Assembly: GCF_001941625.1 (NCBI RefSeq)
Contig: NZ_CP016076.1
Coordinates: forward strand, 5,440,001-5,504,000
Origin: Actinoalloteichus fjordicus
GTDB lineage: Bacteria > Actinomycetota > Actinomycetes > Mycobacteriales > Pseudonocardiaceae
Reading direction: 5' to 3'
DNA: 64,000 nt
Within the stretch, counting starts at the first letter, position 1; every line of letters begins with the position of its first letter. Made by a program: the position numbers and the translations under genes. The notes beneath the pieces were generated by a model that saw only the letters and a program-made list of their open reading frames with translations, made no database searches and had not been told where the DNA came from. Of the stretch, positions 26,285-35,089 are shown piece by piece.

Positions 26285-26673
26285 GGTCGCCAGCGGTCGG
26301 GGCGTTCGCGGCTTCGGCGGCATCGGCTCATCACCGTCTCCCGCAGCATGGCGCGTCGCGCGCGGACCGGGATCGCACCACAGCGAACGGCGGGATGCGA
26401 TCCCGGTCGCACCGACCGCCACTGCCGCCGCCACGCCGAATTCGGCCCCCGGTTCGGGGCGGGTCCGCCACTCGTTGCGGTGATCTTGGGCCGAGAAACC
26501 TGCTGTCGACGGTCCCGGCACCCCACGATTTCGATGGCAGGAGAAGCGCGGGCGGCGGCTTCGGTGCTGCCAGGGCCCTGCGCTCCTCGCCGGGACGCGC
26601 CGATCGACTCGGCGCGTCCGTTCATCGCGCGTCACGCCAGTCGAGACGCGCCGAGGCAACGGGAGTGTCAGTC

Positions 26674-28035
26674 ATGACAAGCTCGACGACAGTAAGGCCG
26701 GGATCGACGGGCACGGTGGATGCGGTGGTCACCACCGTCGCCGGGAGCGGCATCGGCGGGTTCGGCGAGGATGCGGACGGACGAGCCGTCCACACTCGGC
26801 TTCACCACCCGACCGGTGTCACGATCGATATGGCTCGCAAGATCCTCTACATCGCCGACTCGGGCAATCATCGGGTTCGTCGCGTCCACCACGGTTCGAT
26901 CACCACCGTGGCGGGTACGGGAGATCCCGGCTTCGACGGCGACGGCGGCCCCGCCGACGCAGCCCGCGTCACCACACCCACCAGCGTCGCCGTCGACCAC
27001 CACGGCACCCTCTACATCGCAGACACCGGAAACCACCGCATCCGCAAAGTCGACACCGACGGAACCATCACCACCGTCGCAGGAACGGGAGATCCCGGCT
27101 TCGACGGCGACGGCGGCCCCGCCAACGCAGCCCGCGTCACCACACCCACCAGCGTCGCCGTCGACCACCACGGCACCCTCTACATCGCAGACACCGGAAA
27201 CCACCGCATCCGCAAAGTCGACACCGACGGAACCATCACCACCGTCGCAGGCGCCGCAGAACCCGGTGACAGCACATCGCGCGGCGGGTTCTCGGAACCG
27301 GTCGGAGTGGCCGTGGATCGGGCGGGGTCGGTCTACGTCGCGGAGCGTGGTGCGGCCAGGGTCAGCCGGATCGGGACGACCGGGCTGGTCACCGTGATCG
27401 CCGGAGCGGGGGCGGCCTCGGATCGAGGCAGTACGAGGTTGAGCCGTCCGAACGGCGTGGCGGTGGACGGCCGGGGGGCCGTCTACATCGCCGACACCGG
27501 ATGTCATCGGATCCGCAAGGTCACCTCGGGGATCGTCGACTCGATCGCGGGCACCGGATCGCCGGGACGAGGCGGGGTCGGTGGACGAGCGGTGCTGACA
27601 CCCTTCGATGCGCCGAACGGTGTGGCGTTGGACGAGTACGGCAACATGTATGTCGCCGACACCGGCAGCCACCGCATTCGCAAGATCATGCTGTTCGACC
27701 GGCTGCTGGCGATCAGCGGCGACGGCCAGCGTCCCGCGCCCGCCGCCGTCTTCCCTCGGCCGCTCGTCGTGCGGGTCACGCTGCGAGAAGGACCGGTGCT
27801 CGCCGCGCCGATCACGTTCGCGATCGTCGGGGACACCACCTCCGGCGCCCGCTTCACCGAGTCGGCATCCACTCGGACGGTGGTACGCACGAACCTTCAG
27901 GGTGAGGCCGCCGTCGAACTGACGGGCGGGCCGATGCCGGGCACGGTGCGGGTGGAGGCGACGCTGGGCACCATGGTCACCACGTTCACGGCCGCGATCT
28001 CGACGCCAAAGGCGACCTCGGCATCGGCACGGTGA
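26674..28035 (+). CDS. NHL-repeat beta-propeller protein
   Basis: A 453-residue protein built of five or six NHL-type repeats (about 15-345), each with the pattern G-V-A-V-D...Y-I-A-D-T-G-N-H-R-I-R-K-V...I-T-T-V-A-G-T-G. A C-terminal beta-rich domain (about 350-445) resembles an Ig-like/Big domain (P-L-V-V-R-V-T-L..., G-E-A-A-V-E-L-T-G-G). There is no signal peptide, so it may act in the cytoplasm or leave by another route. ATG 26674 follows a GGGAG site. NHL propellers mediate binding; no ligand is evident. The second and third repeat units are near-identical in DNA (see repeat). Confidence 0.85.
   Translation: MTSSTTVRPGSTGTVDAVVTTVAGSGIGGFGEDADGRAVHTRLHHPTGVTIDMARKILYIADSGNHRVRRVHHGSITTVAGTGDPGFDGDGGPADAARVTTPTSVAVDHHGTLYIADTGNHRIRKVDTDGTITTVAGTGDPGFDGDGGPANAARVTTPTSVAVDHHGTLYIADTGNHRIRKVDTDGTITTVAGAAEPGDSTSRGGFSEPVGVAVDRAGSVYVAERGAARVSRIGTTGLVTVIAGAGAASDRGSTRLSRPNGVAVDGRGAVYIADTGCHRIRKVTSGIVDSIAGTGSPGRGGVGGRAVLTPFDAPNGVALDEYGNMYVADTGSHRIRKIMLFDRLLAISGDGQRPAPAAVFPRPLVVRVTLREGPVLAAPITFAIVGDTTSGARFTESASTRTVVRTNLQGEAAVELTGGPMPGTVRVEATLGTMVTTFTAAISTPKATSASAR
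26917..27251 (+). repeat. 168-bp tandem duplication inside the NHL gene
   Basis: Bases 26917-27084 and 27085-27251 are identical except for one G-to-A change (Asp to Asn codon) in my reading. Each unit is 56 codons, one NHL blade. Other blades of the gene differ widely, so this duplication is recent or kept uniform by conversion. Confidence 0.92.
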
Positions 28036-28338
28036 CCGGATCGGGAGCGTTCCTCCTGCCGGGCGCGGCCGCCGGCCGCAGCCGGGCCACGACGGGACCG
28101 GCTGAGCACGACGGACTCGACGTCGACCCCTGCCCCACGCCGAGTCCTGGTTGCCGTGGCCCGTGTCAGAGTCTGTCTGTGATCCCCCTGGAGTCGTGAG
28201 CGGGGATCAGCGTGGCTGAGCTGCCAGGCGGAGGTAAGAGACATAACCGGAGTCATGTCGACTGACGACAACGCAGCAGATCGCCGCGCTGGCCCCGCGC
28301 AACAGGACAGTGGGGATCAATAGACAGGCTCTCAGACC

Positions 28339-28380
28339 GCGGCGGCGGGTCGCCTCCCCCACCAGGCGATCCGCCGCCGC
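28339..28380 (-). terminator. Strong hairpin after the MFS transporter gene
   Basis: A 17-base arm at 28339-28355 pairs with 28364-28380, with one G/T wobble and an 8-base loop. It begins 6 bases beyond the transporter stop on the minus strand. A very stable GC-rich terminator. Confidence 0.75.
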
Positions 28381-28385
28381 ACGGC

Positions 28386-29957
28386 TCAGACGTGCACCAC
28401 CGGGCCGTTCGCCGTCTCGCCTCGGCTGAGAAAGAGCGCCAGGCCCGCCGCGACCAGCGCCACCGCCGCGCCGACGGTGAAGGCGAAGCCCATCCCGTCG
28501 AGGAAGGCGGCGTGACTCGCCGAGGCCGTCGCGGCGGCGACGTCGGCGCTCACGCCGTCCGGGATCACCGGAACCGCCTGGGACACCTGGCTGCGCATGC
28601 CCTCGATCTCCCCGCCGCTGGGCGCGGGAAGCCCGGCCTCGACGAAACGGTCCGGGAGGGTGGCGGCCACCCGCCCGCCCAACAGGGCACCGAGCACTGC
28701 GGTACCCAGGGAGCCGCCGAGCTGCATCGCGGCCTGCTGCATCCCGCCTGCGACACCGGAGAGCCGCATCGGCGCGTTGCCCACGATCGCATCGGTCGCG
28801 GCGACCATGACCACGCCGAGGCCCCCGCCGAGCAGCAGGAACAGCAGTCCTGTCATGACCGGACCGGTGTCGGCGTCCACCAGGGACATCCCGAACAGCG
28901 CGACGGCGGTGGCGAGCAGGCCCAGCGCGGCAGGCACCCGGATGCCGAACCGCTCGATGACGCGGCCCGCCACGGGGGGCCCGAAAGCGAGCATCACCGA
29001 CAGCGGCATGATCCGCAGCCCCGTCTCCAGCGGGGTGAGTCCCTGGACGCCCTGGAAGTAGAAGGTCAGGAAGAACATCGAGCCGAACATCGCCAGCGCC
29101 ATCAGCAGGATCAGGATCGTGCCGATCGACAGCGAGGCGGAGCGGAAGATGCTCAGCGGAAGCAACGGCTCGCGAACCCTGCTCTGCCACCAGACGAAGA
29201 CAGCGGCCAGCACCAGGCCGGTGGCGGCCGACCCGAGCGTCATCGGATGCGTCCAGCCCTCTTCCGGCGCGCTCACCAGTGCGAAGACCACGCCGAACAT
29301 CGCAAGGGACAGCAGCAGGATGCCCACGACGTCGAACCGCGAGTCCGGGTCGACGGCGTGATTGGCAGGCAGCAGGCGCAGGCCGAGAGTGACGGCGAGC
29401 ACCGCGATAGGGACGTTGACAAAGAAGACGGCCTGCCAGTTCACCGCCGAGACGAGGACGCCGCCCGCGATCGGCCCGGCGGCCGTCGAGGCGCCGATCA
29501 GACCGGAGAACACGCCGATCGCCCGGTTGAGCTTCTCCTTCGGGAAGCTCATTCGCAGCAGGCCCAGGGCGGAGGGGATGATCGCGGAGCCGAAGGCGCC
29601 CTGCAGGATGCGCAGCCCGATGAGGGCCGGGATGCCCTGCGACAGTCCGATCGCCAAGGACGTGAGACCGAAACCGATCACGCCGATGAAGTAGACGCGG
29701 CGGTGACCGAAGCGGTCGCCGAACTTCCCCGAGGTGATCAGGAAGACGGCCAGCCCGAGCAGATAACCATGGGTGACCCACTGGAGCTCGGCGAGCGTCG
29801 TGCCGAGGCTGGCGCCGATGGCCGGGTTGGCCACGGCGACGATGGTGCCGTCGACAGCCACCATCATCACCCCGAAGCTGATCGCGACCAGGGTCGCCCA
29901 GGGGTTGGCCTTGGACGCCCTCGGCGGCACGTGCGCATCGGTGGTGGGCAGGCTCAT
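28386..29957 (-). CDS. MFS drug exporter of the DHA2 (EmrB/QacA) type
   Basis: A 523-residue inner-membrane protein with about 14 hydrophobic segments. The first carries the DHA2 pattern A-I-S-F-G-V-M-M-V-A-V-D-G-T-I-V-A-V-A-N-P-A-I. Other typical motifs are G-K-F-G-D-R-F-G-H-R-R (loop 2-3), R-I-L-Q-G-A-F-G and the motif C-like G-P-I-A-G-G. Such proteins export cationic drugs or antibiotics by proton antiport. ATG 29957 follows GAGGAC; GTG 29969 is an alternative. It diverges from a TetR gene with a candidate operator between them, the standard arrangement of a drug-induced exporter. Confidence 0.93.
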   Translation of the reverse strand: MSLPTTDAHVPPRASKANPWATLVAISFGVMMVAVDGTIVAVANPAIGASLGTTLAELQWVTHGYLLGLAVFLITSGKFGDRFGHRRVYFIGVIGFGLTSLAIGLSQGIPALIGLRILQGAFGSAIIPSALGLLRMSFPKEKLNRAIGVFSGLIGASTAAGPIAGGVLVSAVNWQAVFFVNVPIAVLAVTLGLRLLPANHAVDPDSRFDVVGILLLSLAMFGVVFALVSAPEEGWTHPMTLGSAATGLVLAAVFVWWQSRVREPLLPLSIFRSASLSIGTILILLMALAMFGSMFFLTFYFQGVQGLTPLETGLRIMPLSVMLAFGPPVAGRVIERFGIRVPAALGLLATAVALFGMSLVDADTGPVMTGLLFLLLGGGLGVVMVAATDAIVGNAPMRLSGVAGGMQQAAMQLGGSLGTAVLGALLGGRVAATLPDRFVEAGLPAPSGGEIEGMRSQVSQAVPVIPDGVSADVAAATASASHAAFLDGMGFAFTVGAAVALVAAGLALFLSRGETANGPVVHV

Positions 29958-29992
29958 GAACGTCCTCACTTTCGAGAGCCGTCAGGCGCGAA

Positions 29993-30026
29993 GTGGCAAT
30001 CGCTGACTCTTGACACAGGATGCCAC
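29993..30026. promoter_or_regulatory. Inverted repeat in MFS/TetR intergenic region
   Basis: GTGGCA at 29993-29998 and TGCCAC at 30021-30026 form an inverted repeat spanning TTGACA at 30010-30015, a possible -35 box for the TetR gene. TetR regulators often bind such palindromes between divergent genes. The spacing is wide, so this is a candidate only. Confidence 0.35.
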
Positions 30027-30070
30027 ATCTTGATCGACGGGTTAGGCTCCTACCCAGGAGGCGATGTCCA

Positions 30071-30715
30071 ATGGAGGATTCGGTCGCAGCCCTCGGCCTT
30101 CGGGAACGCAAGAAGGCGCGGACTCATGAGGCGCTGATCGACACGGCCCTGCGGCTGTTCGCGCAGCACGGCTTCGCCGCGACCACCACCGAGGAGATCG
30201 CGGCCGCGTGCGAGGTGTCCCAGCGAACCTTCTTCCGCTACTTCAACAGCAAGGAAGACGTCGTCACCGCAGTCGAGGACGCGGTGGACGACGAGTTCCT
30301 GCACCGGTTCCGGGATCGCCCGGTCGAGGAGCATCCCCTCTTCTCTCTGCGAGCCGCCGCCTTGGCGACCTGGGGAAGCCTGAACGAGTCAGCCGCCGAG
30401 CGACAGGTACTGGCGGCACGGCTCGGTGAGGAGAACCCGCCGCTGCTCGCGGCGCAGCTTCGGCGGCGGGACGACCGACAGGCGATGCTCGTCGACGAGA
30501 TCGTCGAACGCACCGGCAGGCCGAGTCAGGAGGTGGAGGTGCGAGCCTGGCTGGCGGTGGGTGCCTTCACCACGGCAGTCCGGGTGGCGCACGGCATCTG
30601 GTGCGGCCGGGGCGGCACGGCTGTCACCAGCCTCTGCGAGGCGATCGAGCTCAGTCTCGACCTGCTGCCGTCGTCGCTGACCACGGCGTGGCATCTGCCC
30701 GACGCCGCCTCCTGA
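30071..30715 (+). CDS. TetR-family repressor, probable regulator of the MFS exporter
   Basis: This 214-residue protein has a classical TetR helix-turn-helix (residues 15-60: A-L-I-D-T-A-L-R-L-F-A-Q-H-G-F, T-T-T-E-E-I-A-A-A-C-E-V-S-Q-R-T-F-F-R-Y-F). A helical ligand-binding domain follows (65-205) in the style of the acyl-CoA-dehydrogenase-regulator subgroup. ATG 30071 is preceded by AGGAGG. The divergent orientation to the exporter suggests that it represses the exporter and itself until a ligand binds. A hairpin follows. Confidence 0.92.
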   Translation: MEDSVAALGLRERKKARTHEALIDTALRLFAQHGFAATTTEEIAAACEVSQRTFFRYFNSKEDVVTAVEDAVDDEFLHRFRDRPVEEHPLFSLRAAALATWGSLNESAAERQVLAARLGEENPPLLAAQLRRRDDRQAMLVDEIVERTGRPSQEVEVRAWLAVGAFTTAVRVAHGIWCGRGGTAVTSLCEAIELSLDLLPSSLTTAWHLPDAAS

Positions 30716-30717
30716 CC

Positions 30718-30746
30718 GCCTGCGGCAGGACGATCCGGCCGCAGGC
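30718..30746 (+). terminator. Hairpin after tetR
   Basis: GCCTGCGGC at 30718-30726 and GCCGCAGGC at 30738-30746 form a perfect 9-bp stem with an 11-base loop, starting 3 bases after the stop. Confidence 0.7.
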
Positions 30747-30913
30747 ACCGCCGCGCTGTCGGGCTGCGGGGTCCACCGGTCGCCGCCGGTCTCGACTCTC
30801 GGAGACTCCGAGGCTGCCGACGAGCCATCGGCGCCGGTGGGCCGCGACAGCACGCGCCGTCTCGCGGGCTCCGGCCGCCACCACGCCGAACCGGCCGTCG
30901 CCCGCCCGACGGA

Positions 30914-31564
30914 TCAGCCGCCTCCACCGCTGGAGGCGATGGCGGCCTGACGTTCCGAGAGGGCCTTGCGCAGTGCGGCAGCGGCGGGGCCGACGTGCTC
31001 CCGAAGCTCCCGAAGTCGGGCCCGGTGTCGACGACGTTCCGCGCCGGAGAACACCGTGCGAAGCTGACCCTCTGCGGCGAGCGAGGTCATCGCGGCGTCC
31101 CGGCGATCGATCCGGTCCATCGGCAGGTCGTCCTTCAGGATCGCGATCGCCTTGCGCCGCAGGTCCTCGGCGATCTCGGGATGCAGCACCTCGACCTGCC
31201 GAGCCGGGAAGACGAGCAGCGTGCGGCCCGTCGAGTGCCGGATGAGGTCGGCGTCGGCCAGCTGCTCGCCGACGGCATCGACTGCGGCCCCGCCTCGGCG
31301 GGACACCCACCACTTCCAGGCCCGAGGCTTCTCCGCCTCGACGGCGGCGAGCAGGTCGTCCTGGAGTCGGTCCGCCGTGGTCGGCCCGGACCGAGCCACG
31401 GCGGGCTTCCCGTTCTCGTCGGTCAGGAGGCCGTGCGTGAGCAGGTCGTCGAGCGCGGCCGCCCGCAGCGTCAGCCCGAGCTGGTCCCGATTCACCAGCC
31501 GATCACGCTGGAGGTCGCAGGCGAGCAGGTAGAGGCGGGGTGCGAGAGATTCTGGAGCATCCAC
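30914..31564 (-). CDS. GPP34 (GOLPH3-like) family protein, copy 3
   Basis: A 216-residue cytoplasmic protein of the family of eukaryotic Golgi phosphoprotein 3, which binds phosphoinositides. Bacterial members are common in actinomycetes but their role is unknown. Family signs: L-A-P-R-L-Y-L-L-A-C-D at the N terminus, L-G-L-T-L-R-A-A-A-L-D-D-L-L-T-H-G-L-L-T-D, H-S-T-G-R-T-L-L-V-F-P-A-R-Q, and R-D-A-A-M-T-S-L-A-A-E-G-Q-L. It ends S-S-G-G-G-G. The start is GTG 31564. It is the last of three tandem paralogues on this strand. Confidence 0.9.
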   Translation of the reverse strand: MDAPESLAPRLYLLACDLQRDRLVNRDQLGLTLRAAALDDLLTHGLLTDENGKPAVARSGPTTADRLQDDLLAAVEAEKPRAWKWWVSRRGGAAVDAVGEQLADADLIRHSTGRTLLVFPARQVEVLHPEIAEDLRRKAIAILKDDLPMDRIDRRDAAMTSLAAEGQLRTVFSGAERRRHRARLRELREHVGPAAAALRKALSERQAAIASSGGGG

Positions 31565-31630
31565 GGCCCCGATCCTGACGTGTTTCCCGGTCAGGCGCCG
31601 AAGAACACGAGGATCAGTGCATTCCCGTGC

Positions 31631-32323
31631 TCAGCAGCCGCCACCGCCGCCGCCACCTGCGCCACCACTGCCCACCCGGTTCGCCACTGCTGCCGCAGCC
31701 TGCCTGCCGAGTTCGGCCTCGTGCAGTGCCGACGCGACCGGTCCGACGTGTCCACGAAGCTCCCGAAGCCGGGCGTCGTGGCGAGCACACTGCTGCTCGG
31801 AGAGCACCGACCGCAGCCGACACTCGGCGGCCAACGACACCATCGCCACGTCTCGCCAGGCGATCCGCTGCACCGGCAGGCCGTCCTGGAGAACGCCGTG
31901 CACCCTGCGCCGCAGGTCCGCCACGACCTCCGGGCGCAGCACCTGGACCCGTCGGGTGGGGAAGATCAGCAGCGCTCGGCCGGACCAGTGCCGCACCAGA
32001 CCCGCGTCAGACAGGCGCTCGCCCGTGAGCCGGACGGCCGCAGGCAGGCCGCGACCGATCCACCAGCTCCACGGCCGGGGCGGCAGTCGGCCGATGGCAG
32101 TGAGAAACCGGTCCTTCGCCGCGTCGCCGGTCCGGCACGAGCGTCGCACGGCGGGCTTACCCCGTTCGTTCCTCAACAGTCCGGCGTGGAAGAGCTCGTG
32201 GAGCGTGGCGGCATGGAGTGCGTAGCCCAGCTCGGCTCGCGCAGTCAGGCGCTCGCCCGCGAGGTCGCAGGAGAGCAGATAGAACCGGGAGGCGAGAGCA
32301 TCGCGCACGTCCACACCACCCAT
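31631..32323 (-). CDS. GPP34 (GOLPH3-like) family protein, copy 2
   Basis: 230 residues from ATG 32323, which follows GAGAGGACGGGG. It shows the same pattern as its neighbours: S-R-F-Y-L-L-S-C-D-L-A-G-E-R-L, A-A-T-L-H-E-L-F-H-A-G-L-L-R-N-E-R-G-K-P-A-V, G-R-A-L-L-I-F-P-T-R-R-V-Q-V-L, and V-S-L-A-A-E-C-R-L-R-S-V-L. The tail is G-S-G-G-A-G-G-G-G-G-G-G-C, ending in Cys. The copies are diverged throughout, so the duplication is old. Confidence 0.9.
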   Translation of the reverse strand: MGGVDVRDALASRFYLLSCDLAGERLTARAELGYALHAATLHELFHAGLLRNERGKPAVRRSCRTGDAAKDRFLTAIGRLPPRPWSWWIGRGLPAAVRLTGERLSDAGLVRHWSGRALLIFPTRRVQVLRPEVVADLRRRVHGVLQDGLPVQRIAWRDVAMVSLAAECRLRSVLSEQQCARHDARLRELRGHVGPVASALHEAELGRQAAAAVANRVGSGGAGGGGGGGC

Positions 32324-32462
32324 GGTGCCCCGTCCTCTCGGCTCCTCGTCTAGGAGAGCGCAGATCACCCCGGTTCGGCGTGCGGAACGGGCCGGGATCA
32401 CCTAGCCCCGACCGGCCGCCACTGCGCCGTACCCCGCGCGGGGTGTCGACGGTCCGGGCGGG

Positions 32463-33194
32463 TCACTCACCGCCGCCACCACCACCGCCGTCACCACCAC
32501 CGCTGTCACCCCAGCCGCCGTCACCGCCGTGCCCGCTGTCTCCGCCGACGCCGCCGTCGCCGCCGCCCGAGGACCGACGTCGCGCCTCGACTGCTCCGCG
32601 TAACGCCCACGCGACGGGGCCGACGCGGGCACGAAGCTTCCGGAGGAGGACGTCGTGGCTGCCGAGAGACTCGGGGTGGAACACGCCCGCCAGCCTGCCT
32701 TCGGCGGCGAGCGACACCATCGCCGCGTCCCGACGGTCGAGCTGCTGCACCCGCACGGAGCCGTGCAGAATCCGCCGCACCCGGCGGCGCAGCTCTCCGA
32801 CGACCTCGGGATGCGAGACCCGGACGCGACGGACCGGGAAGAGCAGTAACGCTCGGCGGGACGACTGCCGGACCATCCCGTCATCGGCCAGACTGCGGCC
32901 GGTCTGGCCGACGGCCGCCTTCGCGCGTTCCGTCACCCAGGCTCGCCACGGGCGTGGCTTCCCGGCGGCGACGGCGCCGAGGACCTCGTCGAACAGCGGG
33001 TCGCCGGTCCGCCCGGTGCCTGCCACCGCGGGTCGCCCCCGGCTGTCGGTGGTCAGCAGTCCCCGGCGAAGGAGGTCGTCGAGCGCGGCGGCACGAAGGA
33101 CGAGTCCCAGCCGGGACCGGTGCATCAACCGCTCGCGGTCGACGTCGCAGGCGAGCAGGTAGAGCCGAGCCGCGAGAGTGTGCGGAAGATCCAC
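32463..33194 (-). CDS. GPP34 (GOLPH3-like) family protein, copy 1, with long Gly-rich tail
   Basis: About 243 residues. The GTG at 33194 is preferred because the family start (L-P-H-T-L-A-A-R-L-Y-L-L-A-C-D) begins there; a TTG at 33227 is possible. Family blocks are present: L-V-L-R-A-A-A-L-D-D-L-L-R-R-G-L-L, R-A-L-L-L-F-P-V-R-R-V-R-V-S-H and M-V-S-L-A-A-E-G-R-L. From about residue 205 a glycine/aspartate-rich tail of about 35 residues is encoded by GGTGGC/GGCGAC-like repeats (about 32467-32575). This tail is far longer than in the other two copies and could be a flexible anchor or the product of repeat expansion. Confidence 0.88.
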   Translation of the reverse strand: MDLPHTLAARLYLLACDVDRERLMHRSRLGLVLRAAALDDLLRRGLLTTDSRGRPAVAGTGRTGDPLFDEVLGAVAAGKPRPWRAWVTERAKAAVGQTGRSLADDGMVRQSSRRALLLFPVRRVRVSHPEVVGELRRRVRRILHGSVRVQQLDRRDAAMVSLAAEGRLAGVFHPESLGSHDVLLRKLRARVGPVAWALRGAVEARRRSSGGGDGGVGGDSGHGGDGGWGDSGGGDGGGGGGGE

Positions 33195-33493
33195 GAAGTC
33201 ATCCTGCCTGGTCGCCCGCCGGCACAAAGGGAAACGAGCAGATCAGTCGTGATCCGACGGCCACGGCGGGAGACGGCGGGCCGGCAGCCTCGAGGAGTTC
33301 CCGCCTGGAAGCAGCGCCGTCATCCGATCGGATCAGCCTAGCGGCTCGGGTAGCCCGGACATCGCTGGTCATTACACTCGAACAGATCACACGATCACCC
33401 GATACGGTGAGCCTTCCGTCATCCCGAGCCTGCTCAGCAAGGTCGGGCGGGCGGCCCCCGTACCGACGAACGAGCGTGCCAGCCAGGAGGCCG

Positions 33494-34309
33494 ATGATGT
33501 CCGACCAGGAAGAGCCGCTGCTCGGGATCGATCTGGACTGGCCCAATCCGGCGCGGATGTACGACTACGCGCTGGGCGGGGCACACAACTTCGCCGTCGA
33601 CCGCGAGGCGTTCGACAAGCTCCTGACCATCGACGCCGACGCGGCGCTGGTCGGCCAGACGAACCGGGCGTTCCTGCGCAGGGCCGTGCGGTACTGCGTC
33701 CAGGCAGGCATCCGCCAGTTCCTCGACCTGGGCTCCGGCATCCCCACCCAGGGCCATGCCCACGAGATCGCCCGCTCGGTCGATCCGAACGTGCGAGTGG
33801 TCTACGTGGACAACGAACCGGTCGCGGTCGCGCACTCGCGTCGATTGCTGAACTCGATCGACGGCGTCGAGATGGTCGCCGCCGACATCCGGCAGCCGGA
33901 GTCGGTGCTCGGCGCCCCGGAGACCGCGATGCTCGACCTCTCCCAGCCCATCGGGCTGCTCGCGGTCGCCGTGCTGCACTACGTCTCGCCGGACGACGAC
34001 CCGGCCGGGCTGCTCGCGAAGTATCTGGAGCCGCTCGCACCGGGCAGCCTCCTCGCCGTCTCCCACACCACCGTGGACGCCGTCGACCCGGTGCAGGCCG
34101 CCGAGATGCAGAAGCTCTTCGCCTCGACCTCCAGTCCGGTGACCCACCGCAGCCACGCGGACCTCACCTCGCTGCTGTCCCCGGTGGACCTGATCGAGCC
34201 GGGCATCGTGTGGACGCCCCAGTGGCGCCCGGACGGCCCGGAGGAACTGCTCAGCGAGGAGCCGGAGCGGTCGGGCACCTACGCCGCCCTCGGGCGGATT
34301 CGAGGCTGA
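33494..34309 (+). CDS. SAM-dependent methyltransferase of the PF04672 (DUF574) type
   Basis: This 271-residue cytoplasmic protein belongs to an actinobacterial methyltransferase-like family. Signs: N-P-A-R-M-Y-D-Y-A-L-G-G-A-H-N-F-A-V-D-R near residue 17, the SAM site F-L-D-L-G-S-G-I-P-T, V-V-Y-V-D-N-E-P-V-A-V-A-H-S (acidic residue binding ribose), and V-L-H-Y-V-S-P-D-D-D-P-A. ATG 33494 follows AGGAGG; a second ATG follows directly. It diverges from the GPP34 genes. The family substrate is unknown. A terminator hairpin follows. Confidence 0.93.
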   Translation: MMSDQEEPLLGIDLDWPNPARMYDYALGGAHNFAVDREAFDKLLTIDADAALVGQTNRAFLRRAVRYCVQAGIRQFLDLGSGIPTQGHAHEIARSVDPNVRVVYVDNEPVAVAHSRRLLNSIDGVEMVAADIRQPESVLGAPETAMLDLSQPIGLLAVAVLHYVSPDDDPAGLLAKYLEPLAPGSLLAVSHTTVDAVDPVQAAEMQKLFASTSSPVTHRSHADLTSLLSPVDLIEPGIVWTPQWRPDGPEELLSEEPERSGTYAALGRIRG

Positions 34310-34317
34310 GACCACGC

Positions 34318-34352
34318 AAGGCCTGCGCCGCGTCGACCGGGGCGCGGGCCTT
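34318..34352 (+). terminator. Hairpin after methyltransferase gene
   Basis: AAGGCCTGCGCC and GGCGCGGGCCTT pair over about 12 bases with one mismatch, 8 bases beyond the stop. No T run. Confidence 0.65.
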
Positions 34353-35089
34353 GCGGATCGGCCTGGGCGATCAGCGAGTGTGCCGTGCTGCTTGGCGAGG
34401 CGGATGCGCGGCAGGGCGGTGTCGGCCACGACCCGACGGATCACCGCCGCGAACAGCACCGGATCGACCGGGCGCTCTGGGGCGAGCCAGCCGACCGGCG
34501 GCCGTCGGAGGCCGCGTCGACGGCAGGCAGCCTCGTTCGTGCTCGCAAGACCTCGGGACGTCGAGCGCCGACGGGACGACCCGGACGCCGGGTCGACCGG
34601 CAGCAACGCGGCCGGGCGAGGCTGAGGCGCCGGAGTGCCGAGGCGCCGGAGTGCACAAGGGACGGCCGCCCCCGGACAAGCCACGGCCCCGACACGAATG
34701 GACAGTGCCGGGGCCGGTAAGGAGGTACCCAGAAAATCGGCGCACATTCGACGTACCTGACTCCGCCGATCAGGTGACATTAGGCTGGGCGACACGGCCG
34801 AAGAACTCACTGATCGTCACTGTTCGCCCCGATCCGCCCCGGCAGGAGCCCGGACGGACGTCACCGAGGCACGCGATCCCGGTACATCAAGCAGCTGACT
34901 GCTTGTCACCCCGGGACAGGCAGGCGACGACCTGCCCCGGTCGACGTTCGCCGCGTCACGCCGCCGAGCGAACCAGGCTGAAGCGACGGAATCTCACCTG
35001 ATCGAGTGATGTCTGCCGAAGCTGCTGCATCTTGTGAGCACAGTGAACAAGCTGTGTGCGGGGAGATGGATCAGCAGGGTGGAGTCATC
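34353..35089. other. Intergenic region with two palindromes
   Basis: Short frames on both strands lack ribosome binding sites. Two inverted repeats stand out: ACCTGA/TCAGGT at 34755-34775 and CAAGCAG/CTGCTTG at 34888-34905. They could be operators for the low-complexity ORF downstream or for an unseen transcript. The region around 34733-34790 is relatively A/T-rich and could hold a promoter. Confidence 0.45.

Noticed and set aside
26917-27251. Direct repeats considered as a CRISPR array
   Set aside because: Units are 168 bp without spacers, in frame and coding for NHL blades.
28392-30137. 581-residue plus-strand open frame
   Set aside because: Antisense to the MFS transporter; rich in Arg, Gln, Asp and His with no domain. 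Shadow frame.
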